In this document: in pieces, positions 1 through 11,667 of the stretch | Numbering within the stretch: position 1 is the stretch's first letter | How the letters are laid out: each line of letters opens with the position of its first letter | DNA from: Prorocentrum cordatum | Taxonomy: Eukaryota; Sar; Dinophyceae; Prorocentrales; Prorocentraceae | DNA length: 64,000 nucleotides | Direction of reading: 5' to 3' | Assembly (NCBI GenBank): GCA_963575745.1 | Contig: CAUYUJ010017797.1 | Span: forward strand, 1-64,000 | The notes under the pieces: model-generated | Seen by the model: the letters and a program-made list of their open reading frames with translations, nothing else | What the model was told of the DNA's origin: nothing | Database searches by the model: none | Position numbers and translations under genes: made by a program

Positions 1-455
1 GTGCCAAGCACAATTCCTGGGACTCCAACGCAGCGAAGCAACGTAACTGTTGTGCCCTGCCCCAACAAAAACAATGCTTGGTCCCGTAACCCTGGAAATC
101 CGTAAAATAATTGCAAATGTTTAAATCGACTGTGCTCGGCGCCAAAGCAGGAACCACATTTTGACAACGACATTTCCTCAATCCGTGGAGCTCTTGTAAT
201 GTTGTTCAGACCAAGGCGAGAGCCACATTTTGAAAACCACCTGCCCTCAATCCGTGAAGCTCTTACAAATGTTGAAAACGAATGTGCGCGGCGCGAAGTC
301 GAGAGCAACGTTTTGAAAACCACCCGCCCTCCACCTGCGAAAGTATTGCCCATGTTTGAAGTTTCAGGGTCATAAATGGTGAGGAAGTCTCAGGCGAAAC
401 GCCCGGTCCGCCCTAAAAACTGGTCACGGGGTGCGACAGGGAGATGTGATTTATA
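1..455 (+). repeat. Dispersed repeat family F2, copy 1 (cut by window start)
   Basis: This AT/GC-mixed sequence recurs at about 36.74-37.43 kb on the plus strand and, reverse-complemented, at 48.53-49.13 and 61.01-61.64 kb. It is built from degenerate tandem sub-units. A roughly 70-bp unit contains a phrase like GGGACTCCAACGC followed by AACGTAACTGTTG. A roughly 90-bp unit contains CCCTCAATCCGTGAAGCTCT, then GCGCGGCGC and GAGAGCCACATTTTGAAAA. The right end runs into a GGA-rich tract, as in the other copies. No coding potential is evident. It is probably a non-autonomous or satellite-derived repeat. Confidence 0.75.
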
Positions 456-560
456 AGGAGAAGGAATGGAGGAGGAGGGGGAGGAAGAGGGAGAAGGGGG
501 GAGGGGGGAGAAGGGAGGAGGAGGGAGGAGGAAGGAGGAGCAGAGAGCAGGGAGGAGAGA
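456..560. repeat. GGA-rich simple repeat
   Basis: Purine tract of GGA and GGGA words directly abutting F2 copy 1. Such tracts border F2 in every copy in the window. Confidence 0.8.
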
Positions 561-1035
561 CGTGGAGGGAAATCTGAAATCTGAGAATCCGCGGAGACCA
601 GCGAGCATCACTGGGCACGCTGCATCACTCAGGCCAGCGAGCATAGAAGATCACCCACGGTCTTACAAACCAACGTAAGACACGCATAGCCCGAGGACTA
701 GACCGCTGAGCAGTAAGCATCGGGGATGCCCAAACTGACGATAGACCACCCGCAACGACGAAGCCTCTTGTCCGTGACAAAACGGCCACCAGAGCCATCG
801 AGGCCCCACATACCAGCAACACCACGCTGTTGGCCCCGTAGGTTTCCCCAGGACCACACGAGAGCCTGAGAGGGCTGAAGTGACCAGTAGTTGCATCCAA
901 GCTGGGGACCCCGCGAGTAAAGAAAGCACTATCATGACCAGCAGCAAGCGTTCTAGGAACAAAATATTCACTCTCGGCAACTCTGGGGTCTTGCAATAGA
1001 GCATTGGAGGGACAGTCCCGACATCTATGGAACGG

Positions 1036-1068
<33 letters not shown>

Positions 1069-1918
1069 TCATCACAAGGAAACCATTTGCCTGGTGTAAG
1101 ATCGCCAATGTCCTGCAGTCGGCTCTTAGGCCAACATCCTCCGACCACGGTCGTAGTCAGAATGGCAGCTCCTTTTCAAACGCGCTCGCCGAACAACTTA
1201 TGACGCTTGGCCCTCAAGACCGTGGGCTCAGCACCAGATGCAAGGCCTTGGCCACACCAATGCTGGCTAGCCACAGACCAGACGAAGGCAGAGCAGCCCG
1301 CACGCACACAACATGTAACATGATACCTGGAAAACGTAGATCACCCACTCTAGGACAAGTTTGGCCTTCGACATTCAAGCCATCAACTTGGACTGGTCAC
1401 CAGTACAGTCGCATACAGTGCCGCAATTGGGCCACGCACTTGTCGCCAACGGTTTGACGGAGGCGCACAACCAAGCTTATCATGGCGAGACGCCCAGGTT
1501 CTCTGAACTCCCGATCGAAGACCTTCAGACAAGAAAACCCAAACCTAAGAGATCAGGGTCATTTGTTTCAATACGCACGCGGTAATTTCGGGTCGTCTTT
1601 CGTGTCGTGCAAGACTCTCAACACACTAGTCGCACACGCTCCCGATGGCAAGACGCCCGAACAGGAAGCATCAGAACACCTGAGTTGGTTTATTGTACCA
1701 GGAGGAAGTCCCAGAACAGCGTGTCCCCAGGACCCAACAGCCCAGGTACCTGGCTTTTACGCCTTCCGAGATGCCCCACACAACTTCGCAATGTAAGCAA
1801 GCTTACGACAACAACGAAAGGCAAGAGCACGCCGCTAGTGAACTTTCCAGGCAACCCTGCGCTTGTGGGCAGTCGTGACTGTGCCAAGGTCCTTGGATGC
1901 GACAGAAATTGAGACATC
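561..1918. other. No gene identified; contains a (CT)n tract
   Basis: Minus-strand frames of 123 and 161 codons cover 625-1148. Their residue composition is fairly protein-like but no domain was recognised. A (CT)n run of about 29 bp lies at 1039-1067. 1149-1918 holds only short overlapping frames on both strands. The stretch could contain exons of a minus-strand gene together with 1919-2299, but no convincing splice structure was found. Confidence 0.4.
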
Positions 1919-2299
1919 CTATCTTCTGAACTTGTCCTGAAGGAGCCGCTGCAGCTCCACCGACGAGGCGACCGCCAAAGACTTAGCACCGACAAGACAG
2001 CCGAGCTCAGAAATATCCTGCTGAAATTGGGCAGCAGCCTGGGGCAAATGGCGGCAATTGAAAACAGAAATACCTTGCATATACTGGGCAATATCATCCA
2101 CATCGGACACGACACCCGACAGGAACACGAACATGCGGGAGGTCTCCAGGGCGGGAGGTCTCCAGGGCCTTGCGGGATCCAATTGCGTGCCTTCTCCAGA
2201 GCCCAACACAAGTAGCACTTGACCCACGGCATACTCTGACATCCCCAAGCGGCCAACACCTTCGAAATGCTCCCAGAAACCAAGAACCTTAGAGACGTG
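1919..2299 (-). CDS. Possible coding exon of unknown function
   Basis: The frame is open for at least 109 codons from a TTG/ATG cluster near 2240-2248 to a TAG at 1919, and it stays open further upstream to about 2300 without an obvious start. The translation looks natural, with mixed hydrophobic and acidic residues, for example MSEYAVGQVLLVLGSGEG at the start and a C-terminal segment rich in Leu, Gln and Lys. No family was recognised. An overlapping 306-codon frame on the same strand (1690-2610) is Arg/Ser/Leu-rich and looks less natural. The stretch could be an exon of a host gene or a fragment of a retroelement gag. Confidence 0.25.
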   Translation of the reverse strand, partial: HVSKVLGFWEHFEGVGRLGMSEYAVGQVLLVLGSGEGTQLDPARPWRPPALETSRMFVFLSGVVSDVDDIAQYMQGISVFNCRHLPQAAAQFQQDISELGCLVGAKSLAVASSVELQRLLQDKFRR

Positions 2300-2869
2300 T
2301 GGATGAGGAGTCCCAAATACAACAAGTGCCCAGGGTAGCCATGATTGGAAGCGAAACGCAGAAGCTTGCGTTGGCTAAAAAAATCAAAGAACTCCTCGAG
2401 GTCCCAATCCAAAGCACAGGGGAAGGAAGTGGGAAGGAGGAGCCTCGCCGCTGTCGTCTCCCTTCCCACCTCATCCGTGGCCCGGGCGGGCCTTCCCACT
2501 CCTCGTCGAAGGCCGGGTCTCGCTCGCACGTCTGCTCCCCGCGCATCTCGGCCTGGCGACGGGAGAAAAGCTCGTGGAATCAAGCGGCCGCGGGGAAGAG
2601 TGCGCCACAACCCTGTTTCTCTGGATAGATGGGAGGGGAAACGAGGAGGGTAGAATATCGCAAAAAAGGCACAAGCAATTCTGTTCTGACGTCTACACGC
2701 ATCTCTTGGGTCGTGGCTGGGCTCCCTCCCCGACCTCTGGCGAGCGGAGGCGAGATGAAACTCAGGCCTCTTTCCTCAAGTTACTGCTACTTATGATGTT
2801 CCTTTTCTATTATATGTTTTTTGTTTGTCTCTCTCTCTCTCTCTCTCTTTCTCTCAATTCTACCCCGCC
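2300..2869. other. No gene identified; (TC)n at 2828-2853
   Basis: GC-rich 2400-2660 has open frames on both strands with Arg/Ser/Pro-rich translations typical of non-coding GC-rich DNA. It is followed by a T-rich stretch with a short (TC)n run. Confidence 0.4.
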
Positions 2870-3500
2870 ACGGCCCTCAACAGCACCTGCCACATGTTGC
2901 GCCAGAGGTTGCACCATACACTGCTCTAGATACCTCGTGAGCAGCCAAAGCGTATGTTGGCTCAATGGGAGTGCCACACGTTGCGCCAAAAATTGCGCTG
3001 GACACCCCGCGGGCAACCAAGTCGTACGCTGCCTAACCCGGTGTACCTTTACACTCAGAGGACCCTTACAACATACACTGTTTATGGAACTGCGCTCCAT
3101 AGATTGCGCCACAGGTCAAGATCCGCAAGGTGCCTCAGACACCCCGCGAACTACCAAATCACGACCTCACTGGCGGTATGCCGACATTCCATCGGTTGTG
3201 GCACAGATTGCACGGAAACCCAAGCGGATTCCAAGTCGCGGCTTCACCGCTGTATCTAAGTTAAACTAGTTGCGCCGTAGGTTAAGTACCACACGTTGCG
3301 CTAGATACCCCGTGGGCAATCAAATCGCGAGCTCTCTGGTCTGCGCCACAAGAACAAGTTGCGCCTCGAACACCCTGCGGACAAACGAACGAATTGCAAG
3401 TTACACGGTGTGTCTACATGCCATGGGTTATGTCATCGATTGCGGCATATGTAGTGCGCCACAAGTTGCGCCACACACCCCGCGGGCTACTGAATCACAA
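2870..3500. repeat. Degenerate TTGCGCCA-type repeat
   Basis: The phrase TTGCGCCA (or TTGCGCTA, TTGCGCTG) returns many times. It is often followed by ACACCCCGCGGGCAA and a CAAATCG-like word, giving units of varying length. It resembles the TTGCACCACATAGA satellite found between array units further right. Frames across it are Arg/Thr/Cys-rich and not convincing as protein. Confidence 0.55.
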
Positions 3501-4195
3501 TTTGGAGGAAGGAGGAGGTGGATGGGGGGCGACCATGAAGAGGGGGACGGATGAGGAGGAGGAGGAGGAGGAGACGAATGTGAAGAGACGGTGAAGGTGA
3601 GTCCCTCCACCGAGGAAGCGAAGAGCGGGCCTACTGCTAGCGAGCGAGAAGCCTAACAAGGCTAGAAGGACATGTTCTAACCACTTACGAAGCCAACCAA
3701 TACCGACCTGGCCAACCTCTTTTTGAGGAATGGTCTGACCGTTTCTCTGCACTGTCGCATTGAATGCTTACCGCTCTGCTCGACTGCTTATCTCCCACTT
3801 TGTCTTACTAGCGTCGCCTGTTATGTTATGTGTTTGTTTGTGCAGACCTCGCCCTGGACACGGTTTGCCTGTACCAACTTGTGGAAGGGGTGGTCACTCC
3901 TGGGTTGGAAGCGGGTATTGTGAGGGAGGCGGGGGGAAGACTCCAGCAGCATCGACCACGATACCGTTACGGCGCCGCCCATGTGCACGCACATCCCCTT
4001 CTCGGTTCTGTTGGTTTACTTGCCAGGTTAGATATTATTGCTTGTATGATATCTCCCCTTGCCTGTCGCCGCGGGCTGTGTCACTCTCGCCCTTGAGGGC
4101 CACTATTATTTGCCTTTTCTCATTCCCCAAACAGGTGCTTACACTTAGGGGTTCTTACTTGCGTTAACCATCTCGGGACCTTCCCCGCAAAATCG
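3501..4195. other. No gene identified
   Basis: A (GGA)n run lies at about 3554-3576. The remainder has only short frames on both strands and no recognisable domain. Confidence 0.4.
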
Positions 4196-4425
4196 CCGCC
4201 GTGCCGCCCGTCGCCGCAATCCCCGCCCGTGCCGCCTGTCGCCGTCGCCGCCTGTCGCCACCATTCCCGCACGTCGCCGCCCGTCGCCGTCGCCTCGGGA
4301 CCATCGCCGCAATATCGCCGCCGTGCTGCCCGTCGCCGCCCGTCACGCCCGTCGTCGTCGCCGCCCGTCGCCACCATCCCCGCCCGTCCCCGCCCGTGCC
4401 GCCCGTCGCCGTCGCCGCATCGCAT
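4196..4425. repeat. CGTCGCCGCC minisatellite
   Basis: Imperfect repeats built from GTCGCCGCC and GTGCCGCCC words. All frames are open and encode Arg/Pro/Ala runs. Confidence 0.8.
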
Positions 4426-4528
4426 AAGCTGCACCGCGTAGATTGCAGCACATGGGATGCATCGCAGGCATTGCACCACACAGATTGCACCGCATGAGCT
4501 ACATTACATAGGTTGCATCGCATACGTT
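4426..4528. repeat. 14-bp TTGCACCACATAGA satellite
   Basis: Units such as TTGCACCACACAGA, TTGCACCGCATGAG, TTACATAGG and TTGCATCGCATA follow one another. The same satellite sits between array units at 5855-6055, 11626-11667, 20944-21008 and 36039-36073. Confidence 0.7.
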
Positions 4529-4539
4529 CTCCTTTAAAA

Positions 4540-5853
4540 ATAAGTTATACCACCCTCTCCCCCGGACTTAAACGTTCGCCTTCTTCGTATTCCAACTTAC
4601 ATATGATTCAGACCAAATTGTTATCAGACCTGTGAACTCAGAATATCCCAACTAGGCCGGTATCGCCCCCCCCCATCCTTTGCAAAAAACTACTATGCGC
4701 GCACACTCGTTTATCACAGCTCATCAGATGACAAGAACCCTTTGCAAAAAACTTGACGAAGTGCGCGCGCGCCTGCCGGAATCTCTGGGGGAAAAAAAAA
4801 ACCGTCAGTTCCGGAAATCTTTCAAAATCGAGTGGCAAGACAACATAAATTGAAACACGTGGTTTCGCAACACGGATTCTCAACAAAAAACATGCACGCT
4901 CTTGCGACTACTTTATATATATATATACTCATACATGCGCGCGCTCTTGCGATTGTGTATATATATATATATATACACATACAAATCCACTCTTTCAGAA
5001 CATACTGCCAAACGGGCTTCGCGCGCGCATGTCGGCATCGTTCGAACGCCCTTGCGCGCGTGCCGTCGCGAGAATCCTCTGCACAAAATCGAGACGAAAT
5101 GCACACGCGCGCGTCGTCGCGCGCGCATGCCGGAATCCTTAACAAAAACCCTAGGTTTCGGAAGGATTCCACAATCGAGTGTCAAAAACAAGCAAAAACA
5201 CATGGTTTCGCAACACGGACGTTCAACAAAAGCGTGCGCGAGCGATCTTGCGAATTTTGAAGAAAACCGCAAATTTTAAACATGCTTATAAAATGCGACC
5301 TAACGGCCACCGCGCGCGCATGTCGAAATCGTTCGAACGCCCTTGCGCGCGTGATGGGGTGGCACGATCAGTGCCAATACCATGCGAGCCACTCTCGCGC
5401 GTCAGCCGCGCGCGCATTTTGAAATCCTGTCCAAACATTCATCGCCGACGCGAAGACGCCGTCATCGCCGACGGCGTGATCGGCATCGGCGCCGTCACTG
5501 GCCACGCCGTCGTCGCTGTCAGCATCGTCACCGACATCGCTACTATCATCATCATCGTGTCTACAATTGAAACCGTTGCCATGATACCGCGCCCGCCCAA
5601 GTCGACAACTCGCACTCAAGTGCCCGCTGGGATGTACCGAGCGGTCAGCACCACCGCGGCCGCGTCGGTCGCGCCGAACTACCTGGCCGCTGCGCGCGCG
5701 CACGCGCGGGCTGGCGTGGCCACAGAGATGCACCAGCCAGCGCCAAGCACTCATCGCAATCGCCGCCGCATGAGGTTTACAAACCAAGTTGCGGGTGGGT
5801 GGGTGGGATGTTTGCGCGAGCAGCGGAGTGGACAACTCACTGCGAGCAGAAAT
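4540..5853 (+). repeat. Tandem-array unit 1 (most diverged)
   Basis: The head is degenerate, with TGCAAAAAAC and GACGAAGTGCGCGCGCG still recognisable. The duplicated block around 4830-5340 has the usual hallmarks: TTTCGCAACACGG, CGCGCGCATGTCGAAATC, and GAACGCCCTTGCGCG. The CGT tract is short (5445-5575) and is followed by about 190 bp not seen in other units. The tail holds a perfect GGGTGGGTGGGTGGG at 5793-5807. Confidence 0.75.
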
Positions 5854-5854
5854 T

Positions 5855-6055
5855 AATTGCACCACATATATTGCACCGCGTGGACTGCATTACATAGGTT
5901 ACCTCGCAACCATTGCACCACACATAGACTGAATCACATAAGTTGCATCGCATACATTGCACCACACACATTACACCGCATGGACTGCATTACATTGGTT
6001 ACACCGCATACATTTGACCACACATATATTGCAAACACATAGGTTGCATCGCATA
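5855..6055. repeat. 14-bp TTGCACCACATAGA satellite
   Basis: The longest run of this satellite in the window, with units alternating between TTGCACCACATA, TTACACCGCAT and TTGCATCGCATA. The frame across it is His/Thr/Ile-rich and not credible as a gene. Confidence 0.75.
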
Positions 6056-6781
6056 CGTTCTCGTTTCTAATAACAACAGAATAGGATCTCCCCCCCCCCC
6101 GCATTATCGGTCCCCCTTTCGGGTATGTAAACCATATTTGATTATGACCACAACTCCATCCTACGTATGAAATCGCAATGTCAAATGCCAACCGGGTTCC
6201 CCCCCCTGAGGGTCTATGTGTATATTAAAAAACCAAAGCTATGCGGTGACATTTTGTGCTCTAGCATGTATTTTTTCACGCATCCCTTGCAACAAATAGG
6301 ACGAATTGCACACGCGCGCGTCGTCGCGCGCGCATGCCGAAATCCTCCAAAAACCTTCGGTGCCGGAAGGATTTCGCAATCGAGTTTCCAAGAAACATAC
6401 AAAGACACATGGCTTCGCAACACTGATTTGTTAAAACAGCTTCCGCGCGAGCTCTTGCGAAATCTTAAGAAAACCATAGGTTTTTCAAGATTGTCACAAA
6501 ATGCTATCGAACGAGCTTCGCGCGCGCATGTCGAAATCTGTCGAACGCCCTTGCGCGTGCGCCGTCGCGAGAATCCTCTGCAAAAAACTAAGACGAAGTG
6601 CGCACGCGCGCGTCGTCGCGGGCGTATGCCGAAAACCTTCAAAACCCATCGGTTTCGGAAGGATTTCAAAATCGTGTGCCCAAAAAAACCTACCAAAACA
6701 GAAGGTTTCGCAACACGGATTTTCAACGAAAGCGTGTGCGCGCGCTCTTGCGTCGTCGTCGTCGTCGTCCTCCCTCCTCCC

Positions 6782-6813
<32 letters not shown>

Positions 6814-7475
6814 TTCTGTCTTTCCTCGTCGTCGCCGTCGCGTCGTCTTGGCGTCGTCGTCACTTCCGTCGTCGTTGTCGCCGTGGTCGTTCTTCCTCCC
6901 TCGTCGTCTTCGTCGGCGTTTCGTCGTTGTCCCTCTTATTTCGTCGCCGTCGTCGTCGTCGTCGTCGTCGTCGTTTTTCCTCCTCCCTCGTCGTTGTCCT
7001 CCTCCCTCGTCGTCGTCGTCGTCCGTCGTCGGCGTCTCGTCGTCGTCCTTCCTATTTCGTCGCCGTCGTCGTCGTCTTCGTCGTCGTTGTCGTCGTCGTC
7101 GTCTTCCCTCCTCCTTCGTCGTTGCCGTCGTCGGCGTCGCCGTCCTTCCTCCTTCTTCGTCGTTCGCGTCGTCGCCGTCTTCCCTCCTCCATCGTCGTTG
7201 TCGTCGTTGTCGCCGTCGTCGTCCTCCCTCCTCCTTCGTATTCGCTGGCGACGTCGTCGTCGTCGTCGTCGACGTCAGCGGTGTCGTCGCAATCGGTGTC
7301 TTCGGCGCCGTCGTCGTCGTTGTCGCTGTCGTCGTCGGCGTCGGTGTCGTGGCCAAGTGCCATGTGGTACCTACCGTCACGGTCTTGTCTTAAGAGGTTT
7401 TGCGACCAAGTTGCGGGTGGGAGGGTGGGATGTTTGCACGAGCAGTTGATAGGACAGCTTCAAGACGGTCAAATA
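6056..7475 (+). repeat. Tandem-array unit 2
   Basis: This unit shows the module order of the array. The head (about 6056-6230) contains CCCCTTTCGGGTATGTAAA and ATGCGGTGACATTTTG. A block of about 500 bp consists of two diverged halves (about 6230-6480 and 6480-6745), each with GACGAAGTG or GACGAATTG, CGCGCGCGTCGTCGCG, CCGAAA and GGAAGGATTTC. A long CGT/GTC/TCC tract follows (6746-7365), open in all plus frames (Arg, Ser or Val runs) and as Asp/Thr runs on the minus strand. The tail (7395-7475) has AAGTTGCGGGTGGGAGGGTGGG. No gene is supported. Confidence 0.85.
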
Positions 7476-8842
7476 TAAAATCTCTTTTCTACAAACAAAA
7501 TAGTTAGGATCTACCCCACCCCCAGCGTTATCGGACCCCCTTTCGGGTATGTGAATCATATACGATTCTGACCACATGTCCATCCTAAGTGTGAAATCGC
7601 AATGCCAAATGCCAACCGGCATCCCCCCTGAGGGTCCCTTGTACAAAAACACGATGCGGTGACATTTTTTGTTCTAACATAACACTGTTTCACGAACCCC
7701 TTGCAAGAAATATGACGAAGTGCGCACGCGCGCGTCGTCGCGAGCGCATGCCGAAAACCTTCAAAAACCTTCGGTGCCGGAAGGATTTCGCAATCGAGTT
7801 TCCCAAAAAACTTCAAAAAACAAGTGGTTTCGCAACACTGATTTGCTGAAAAAGCTTCCGCGCGAGCTCTTGCGAAGTCTTGAGAAAACCATAGGTTTAT
7901 CACGATTTTCACAAAATTTCCCAAACGGGCTTCGCGCGCGCATGTCGAAATCTGTCGAATGCCCTTGCGCGTGTGCCCTCGCGAGAATCCTCTGCGAAAA
8001 ACGGGACGAAGTGCAGACGCGCGCGTCGTCGCGCGCGTATGCCGAAAACCTTCAAAACCCATCGGTTCCGGAAAGATTTCAAAATGGTGTCCAAAAACAT
8101 ACAAAAACACAAGGCTTCGCAACACTGATTTGCTAAAAAAGCTTCCGCGCGAGCTCCTGCGAAATCTTTAGACAACCATGGGTTTATCTAGATTTTCACA
8201 AAATGCTACCAAACGGGCTTCGCGCGCACGCATGTCGAAATCTGTCGAACGCCCTTGCGCGTGTGCCGTCGCAAGAATCCTCTGCAAAAAACTGGACGAA
8301 GTGCAGACGCGCGCGTCGTCGCGCGCGTATGCCGAAAACCTTCAAAACCATCCGTTCCGGAAGGATTTCAAAATCGTGTGTCCAGAAAACCTGCAAAAAC
8401 ATAAGGTTTCGCAACACGGATTTTCAACAAAAGCGTGCGCGCGCTCTCTTGCGTCGTCATCGTCGTCGTCGTCGCCGTCCTCCCTCCTCCCACGTCGTCG
8501 TCGTCGTCGCCTACGTCGTCCTCTGTCTTTCCTCGTGTTCGTCGTCGTCCTCTTTGGCGTCGTGGTCGCTTCCGTTGTCGTGGTCGCCGTGGTCGTCTTT
8601 CCTCCTCCTCCCTCGTCGTCGACGTCGTCCGTCGTCGGCGTCTCGTCGTCGTCCCTCATATTTCGTCGCCGTCGTCGTCGTCGTCGTCGTTGTCGTCGTC
8701 GTCGTCTTCCCTAATCCCTCGTCGTTGCCGTCGTCGGCGTCGCCGTCCTTCCTCCTTCTTCGTCGTTCGCGTCGTCGCCGTCCTCCCTCCTCCCTCGTCG
8801 TTGTCCTCGTTGTCGTCGTTGTCGCAATCGTCGTTCCTCCTC

Positions 8843-8877
<35 letters not shown>

Positions 8878-9112
8878 GTGTCGTCGTCGTCGTCGTCGTC
8901 GTTGTCGAAGTCGTTGGAGACGTCGTCGGTGTCGTCGTAGTCGTTGTCGTCGGCGTCGTTGTCGGTGTCGTCGGCGTCGCTGTTGTTGCCAAGTGCCATT
9001 TGGTACCCACCGTCCCGGCCTTAAGAGATTTTGCAAACCAAGTTGCGGGTGGATGGGTGGGATGTTTGCGCGATCAGTGGAGTGGACAACTCACTGCGAA
9101 CAGACATTAATT
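7476..9112 (+). repeat. Tandem-array unit 3
   Basis: Same modules as unit 2, with one extra repetition of the half-block (7700-8430), which makes this the longest clean unit. The CGT tract spans about 8450-8990. The tail G-run at about 9047-9061 is interrupted (GGGTGGATGGGTGGG), so it is a weaker quadruplex candidate. Confidence 0.85.
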
Positions 9113-10335
9113 CTCCTTTCTAAAATCAGAATAGGATCTACCCCTCCCCGGACTTATCACTTCACCTTTCGGGTATGTAAATCATATACGATTCTGATCA
9201 CATGTCCATCCTGAAGATGAAATCGCAATGTCAAATGCCAACCGGTATCCCCCCTTGAGGTTCCCTTGTAAAGAACACTATGCGGTGACATTCTTTGTTC
9301 TAACATAACACTTTGTTCACGAACCCCTTGCAAAAGCTGGGACGAACTGAACACGCGCGCGTCGTCGCGAGCGCATGCCGAACTCCTTCAAAAACCTTCG
9401 GTGCCAGAAGGATTTCGCAACCGCGTTTCCAAAAAACACATACAACAACACATGGTTTCGCAACACTGATTTGCTGGAAAAGTTTCCGCGCGAGCTCCTG
9501 CGAAATCTTTAGAGAACCATTGGTTTATCTAGATTTTCACAAAATGCTACCAAACGGGCTTCGCGCGCGCATGTCGAAATCTGTCGAACGCCCTTGCGCG
9601 CGTGCCGCCGCGAGAATCCTCCGCAAAAAAAAAACGAAGTGCAGACGCGCGCGTCGTCGCGGGCGTATGCCGAAAACCTTCAAAACCCATCGGTTTCGGA
9701 AGGATTTCAAAATCGTGTCCAAAATACCTGCAAAAATCGTGTCCAAATAGCCTGCAACAACCCAAGGTTTCGCAACACGGATTTTCAACAAAAGTGCGCG
9801 CGCGCTCTTGCGTCGTCGTCGTCGTCGTCTCTTTGGCGTCGTGGTCGTTTCGGTCGTCGTTGTCGCCGTGGTCGTCCTTCCTCCTCCTCCCTCGTCGTCG
9901 TCGTCGTCGTCCGTCGTCGGCGTCTCGTCGTCGTCCCTCTTATTTCGTCGCCGTCGTCGTCGTCGTCGTTGTCGTCGTCGTCTTCCCTCCTCCCTCGTCG
10001 TTGTCGTCGTCGGCGTCGCCGTCCTTACTCCTTCTTCGTCGTTCGCGTAGTCGCCGTCCTCCCTCCTCCCTCGTCGTTGTCGTCGTTGTCGTCGTTGTCG
10101 CCGTCGTCGTTTCTCCTCCTCCCTTGTCGTCGCCTTCGTTGGCGTCGTCGTCGTCGTCTTCGTCGTCGGCGTCGTTGTCGTCGTCGAAGTCGTCGGAGCC
10201 GTCGTCGGTGTCGTCCTCGTCGTTGTCGTCGGTGTCGGCCTTAACAGATTTTGCAAACCAAGTTGCGGGTGGGTGGGTGGGATGTTTGCGCGAGCAGTGG
10301 AGATGACGACTTCAAGTTCAGCAGAGTGGATTCTC
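9113..10335 (+). repeat. Tandem-array unit 4
   Basis: Head at 9113-9340, duplicated block 9340-9810, a CGT tract shortened at its left end (9811-10235), and tail with GGGTGGGTGGGTGGG at 10267-10281. Confidence 0.85.
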
Positions 10336-11625
10336 CTTTCTAAAAAAAGAATAAATAGACTCTACCCCCCCGGAGTTAACGCTTCCCCTGGGATAATATA
10401 GTTTCACATATATATATATATATATATATTCTGTACACTCGTCCATCCTAACTATGAACTCGTATCATCCCAGCCAAACGGGTATCCCCCCTGAGGTTCC
10501 CTTGTGCAAAACACTATGCGGTGACATTGCTTGTTCTAACATAGAACTTGTTTTAACAATCCCTTGCAACAAATGTGACGAAGTGCACACGCGCGCGTCG
10601 TCGCGCGCGCATGCCGAAATCCTTCAAAAACCTGCGGTGCCGAAGAGATTTCGCAATCGAGTTTCCAAAAACCTACAAAAACATAGGGTTTCGCAACACT
10701 GCTTTGCTAAAAAACGCTTCCGCGCGAGCTCTTGCGAAATCTGAATAAAACCGTTGGTTTTTCAAGACTTTCAAAAAAATGCTACCAAATGGGCGTCGCG
10801 CGCGCGCATGTCAAAATCTGTCGAATGCCCTTGCGCGTGTGCCGTCGCGAGAATCCTCTGCAAAAAAAACGGGACGAAGTGCAGACGCGCGCGTCGTCGC
10901 GCGCGTACGCCGAAATCCTTCAAAACCCATCGGTTTCGGAAGGATTTCGAACTCGCGCGTCCAAAAAACATACAAAAACCCAAAGTTTCGCAACACGGAT
11001 TTTCAACAAAAGCGTGCGCGCGCGCTCTTGCGTCGTCGTCGTCGTCGCCGTCCTCCCTCCTCCCGCGTCGTCGTCGTCGTCGTCGCCTACGTCGTCCTCT
11101 GTCTTTCCTCGTGTTCGTCGTCGTCGTCCTCTTTGGCGTCGTGGTCGTTTCCGTCGTCGTTGTCGCCGTGGTCGTCCTTCCTCCTCCTCCCTCGTCGTCG
11201 TCGTCGTCGTCCGTCGTCGGCGTCTCGTCGTCGTCCCTCCTGTTTCGTCGCCGTCGTCGTCGTCGTTGTCTTCCCTCCTCCCTCGTCGTTGTCGTCGTCG
11301 GCGTCGCCGTCTTCCCTCCTTCGTCGTCGTTCGCGTCGTCGCCGTCCTCCCTCCTCCCTCGTCGTTGTCGTCGTTGTCGTCGTTGTCGCCGTCGCCGTCC
11401 TTCCTCCTCACTCGTCGCCTTCGTTGGCGTCGTCGTCGTCTTCGTCGTCGTCGGCGTCGTTGTCGTCGTCGAAGTCGTCGGAGACGTCGTCGGTGTCGTC
11501 CTAGTCGTTGTCGTCGGTGTCGTCGTAGCCGGTATGAAGAAGTTTTGCAAACCAAGTTGCGGGTGGGTGGGTGGGATGTTTGCGCGAGCAGTGGAGAGGA
11601 CAGCTTCAAGACGGCCAAAGTGGAT
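10336..11625 (+). repeat. Tandem-array unit 5
   Basis: The head is partly replaced by a (TA)n run (about 10407-10432). The duplicated block is 10560-11030, the CGT tract 11031-11530, and the tail quadruplex motif 11561-11575. Confidence 0.85.
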
Positions 11626-11667
11626 TGCATCGCGTAGATTACATCACATAGGTTGCATCGCATATAT
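11626..11667. repeat. 14-bp TTGCATCGCATAGA satellite, short run
   Basis: Three satellite units separate array units 5 and 6. Confidence 0.6.

Noticed and set aside
6214-7380. 388-codon minus ORF and 408-codon plus ORF in array unit 2
   Set aside because: Both run through the CGT tract, which is open in nearly every frame. The same occurs in every array unit and the translations are Ser/Val/Arg or Thr/Asp runs. Non-repeat parts do not keep frame between units.
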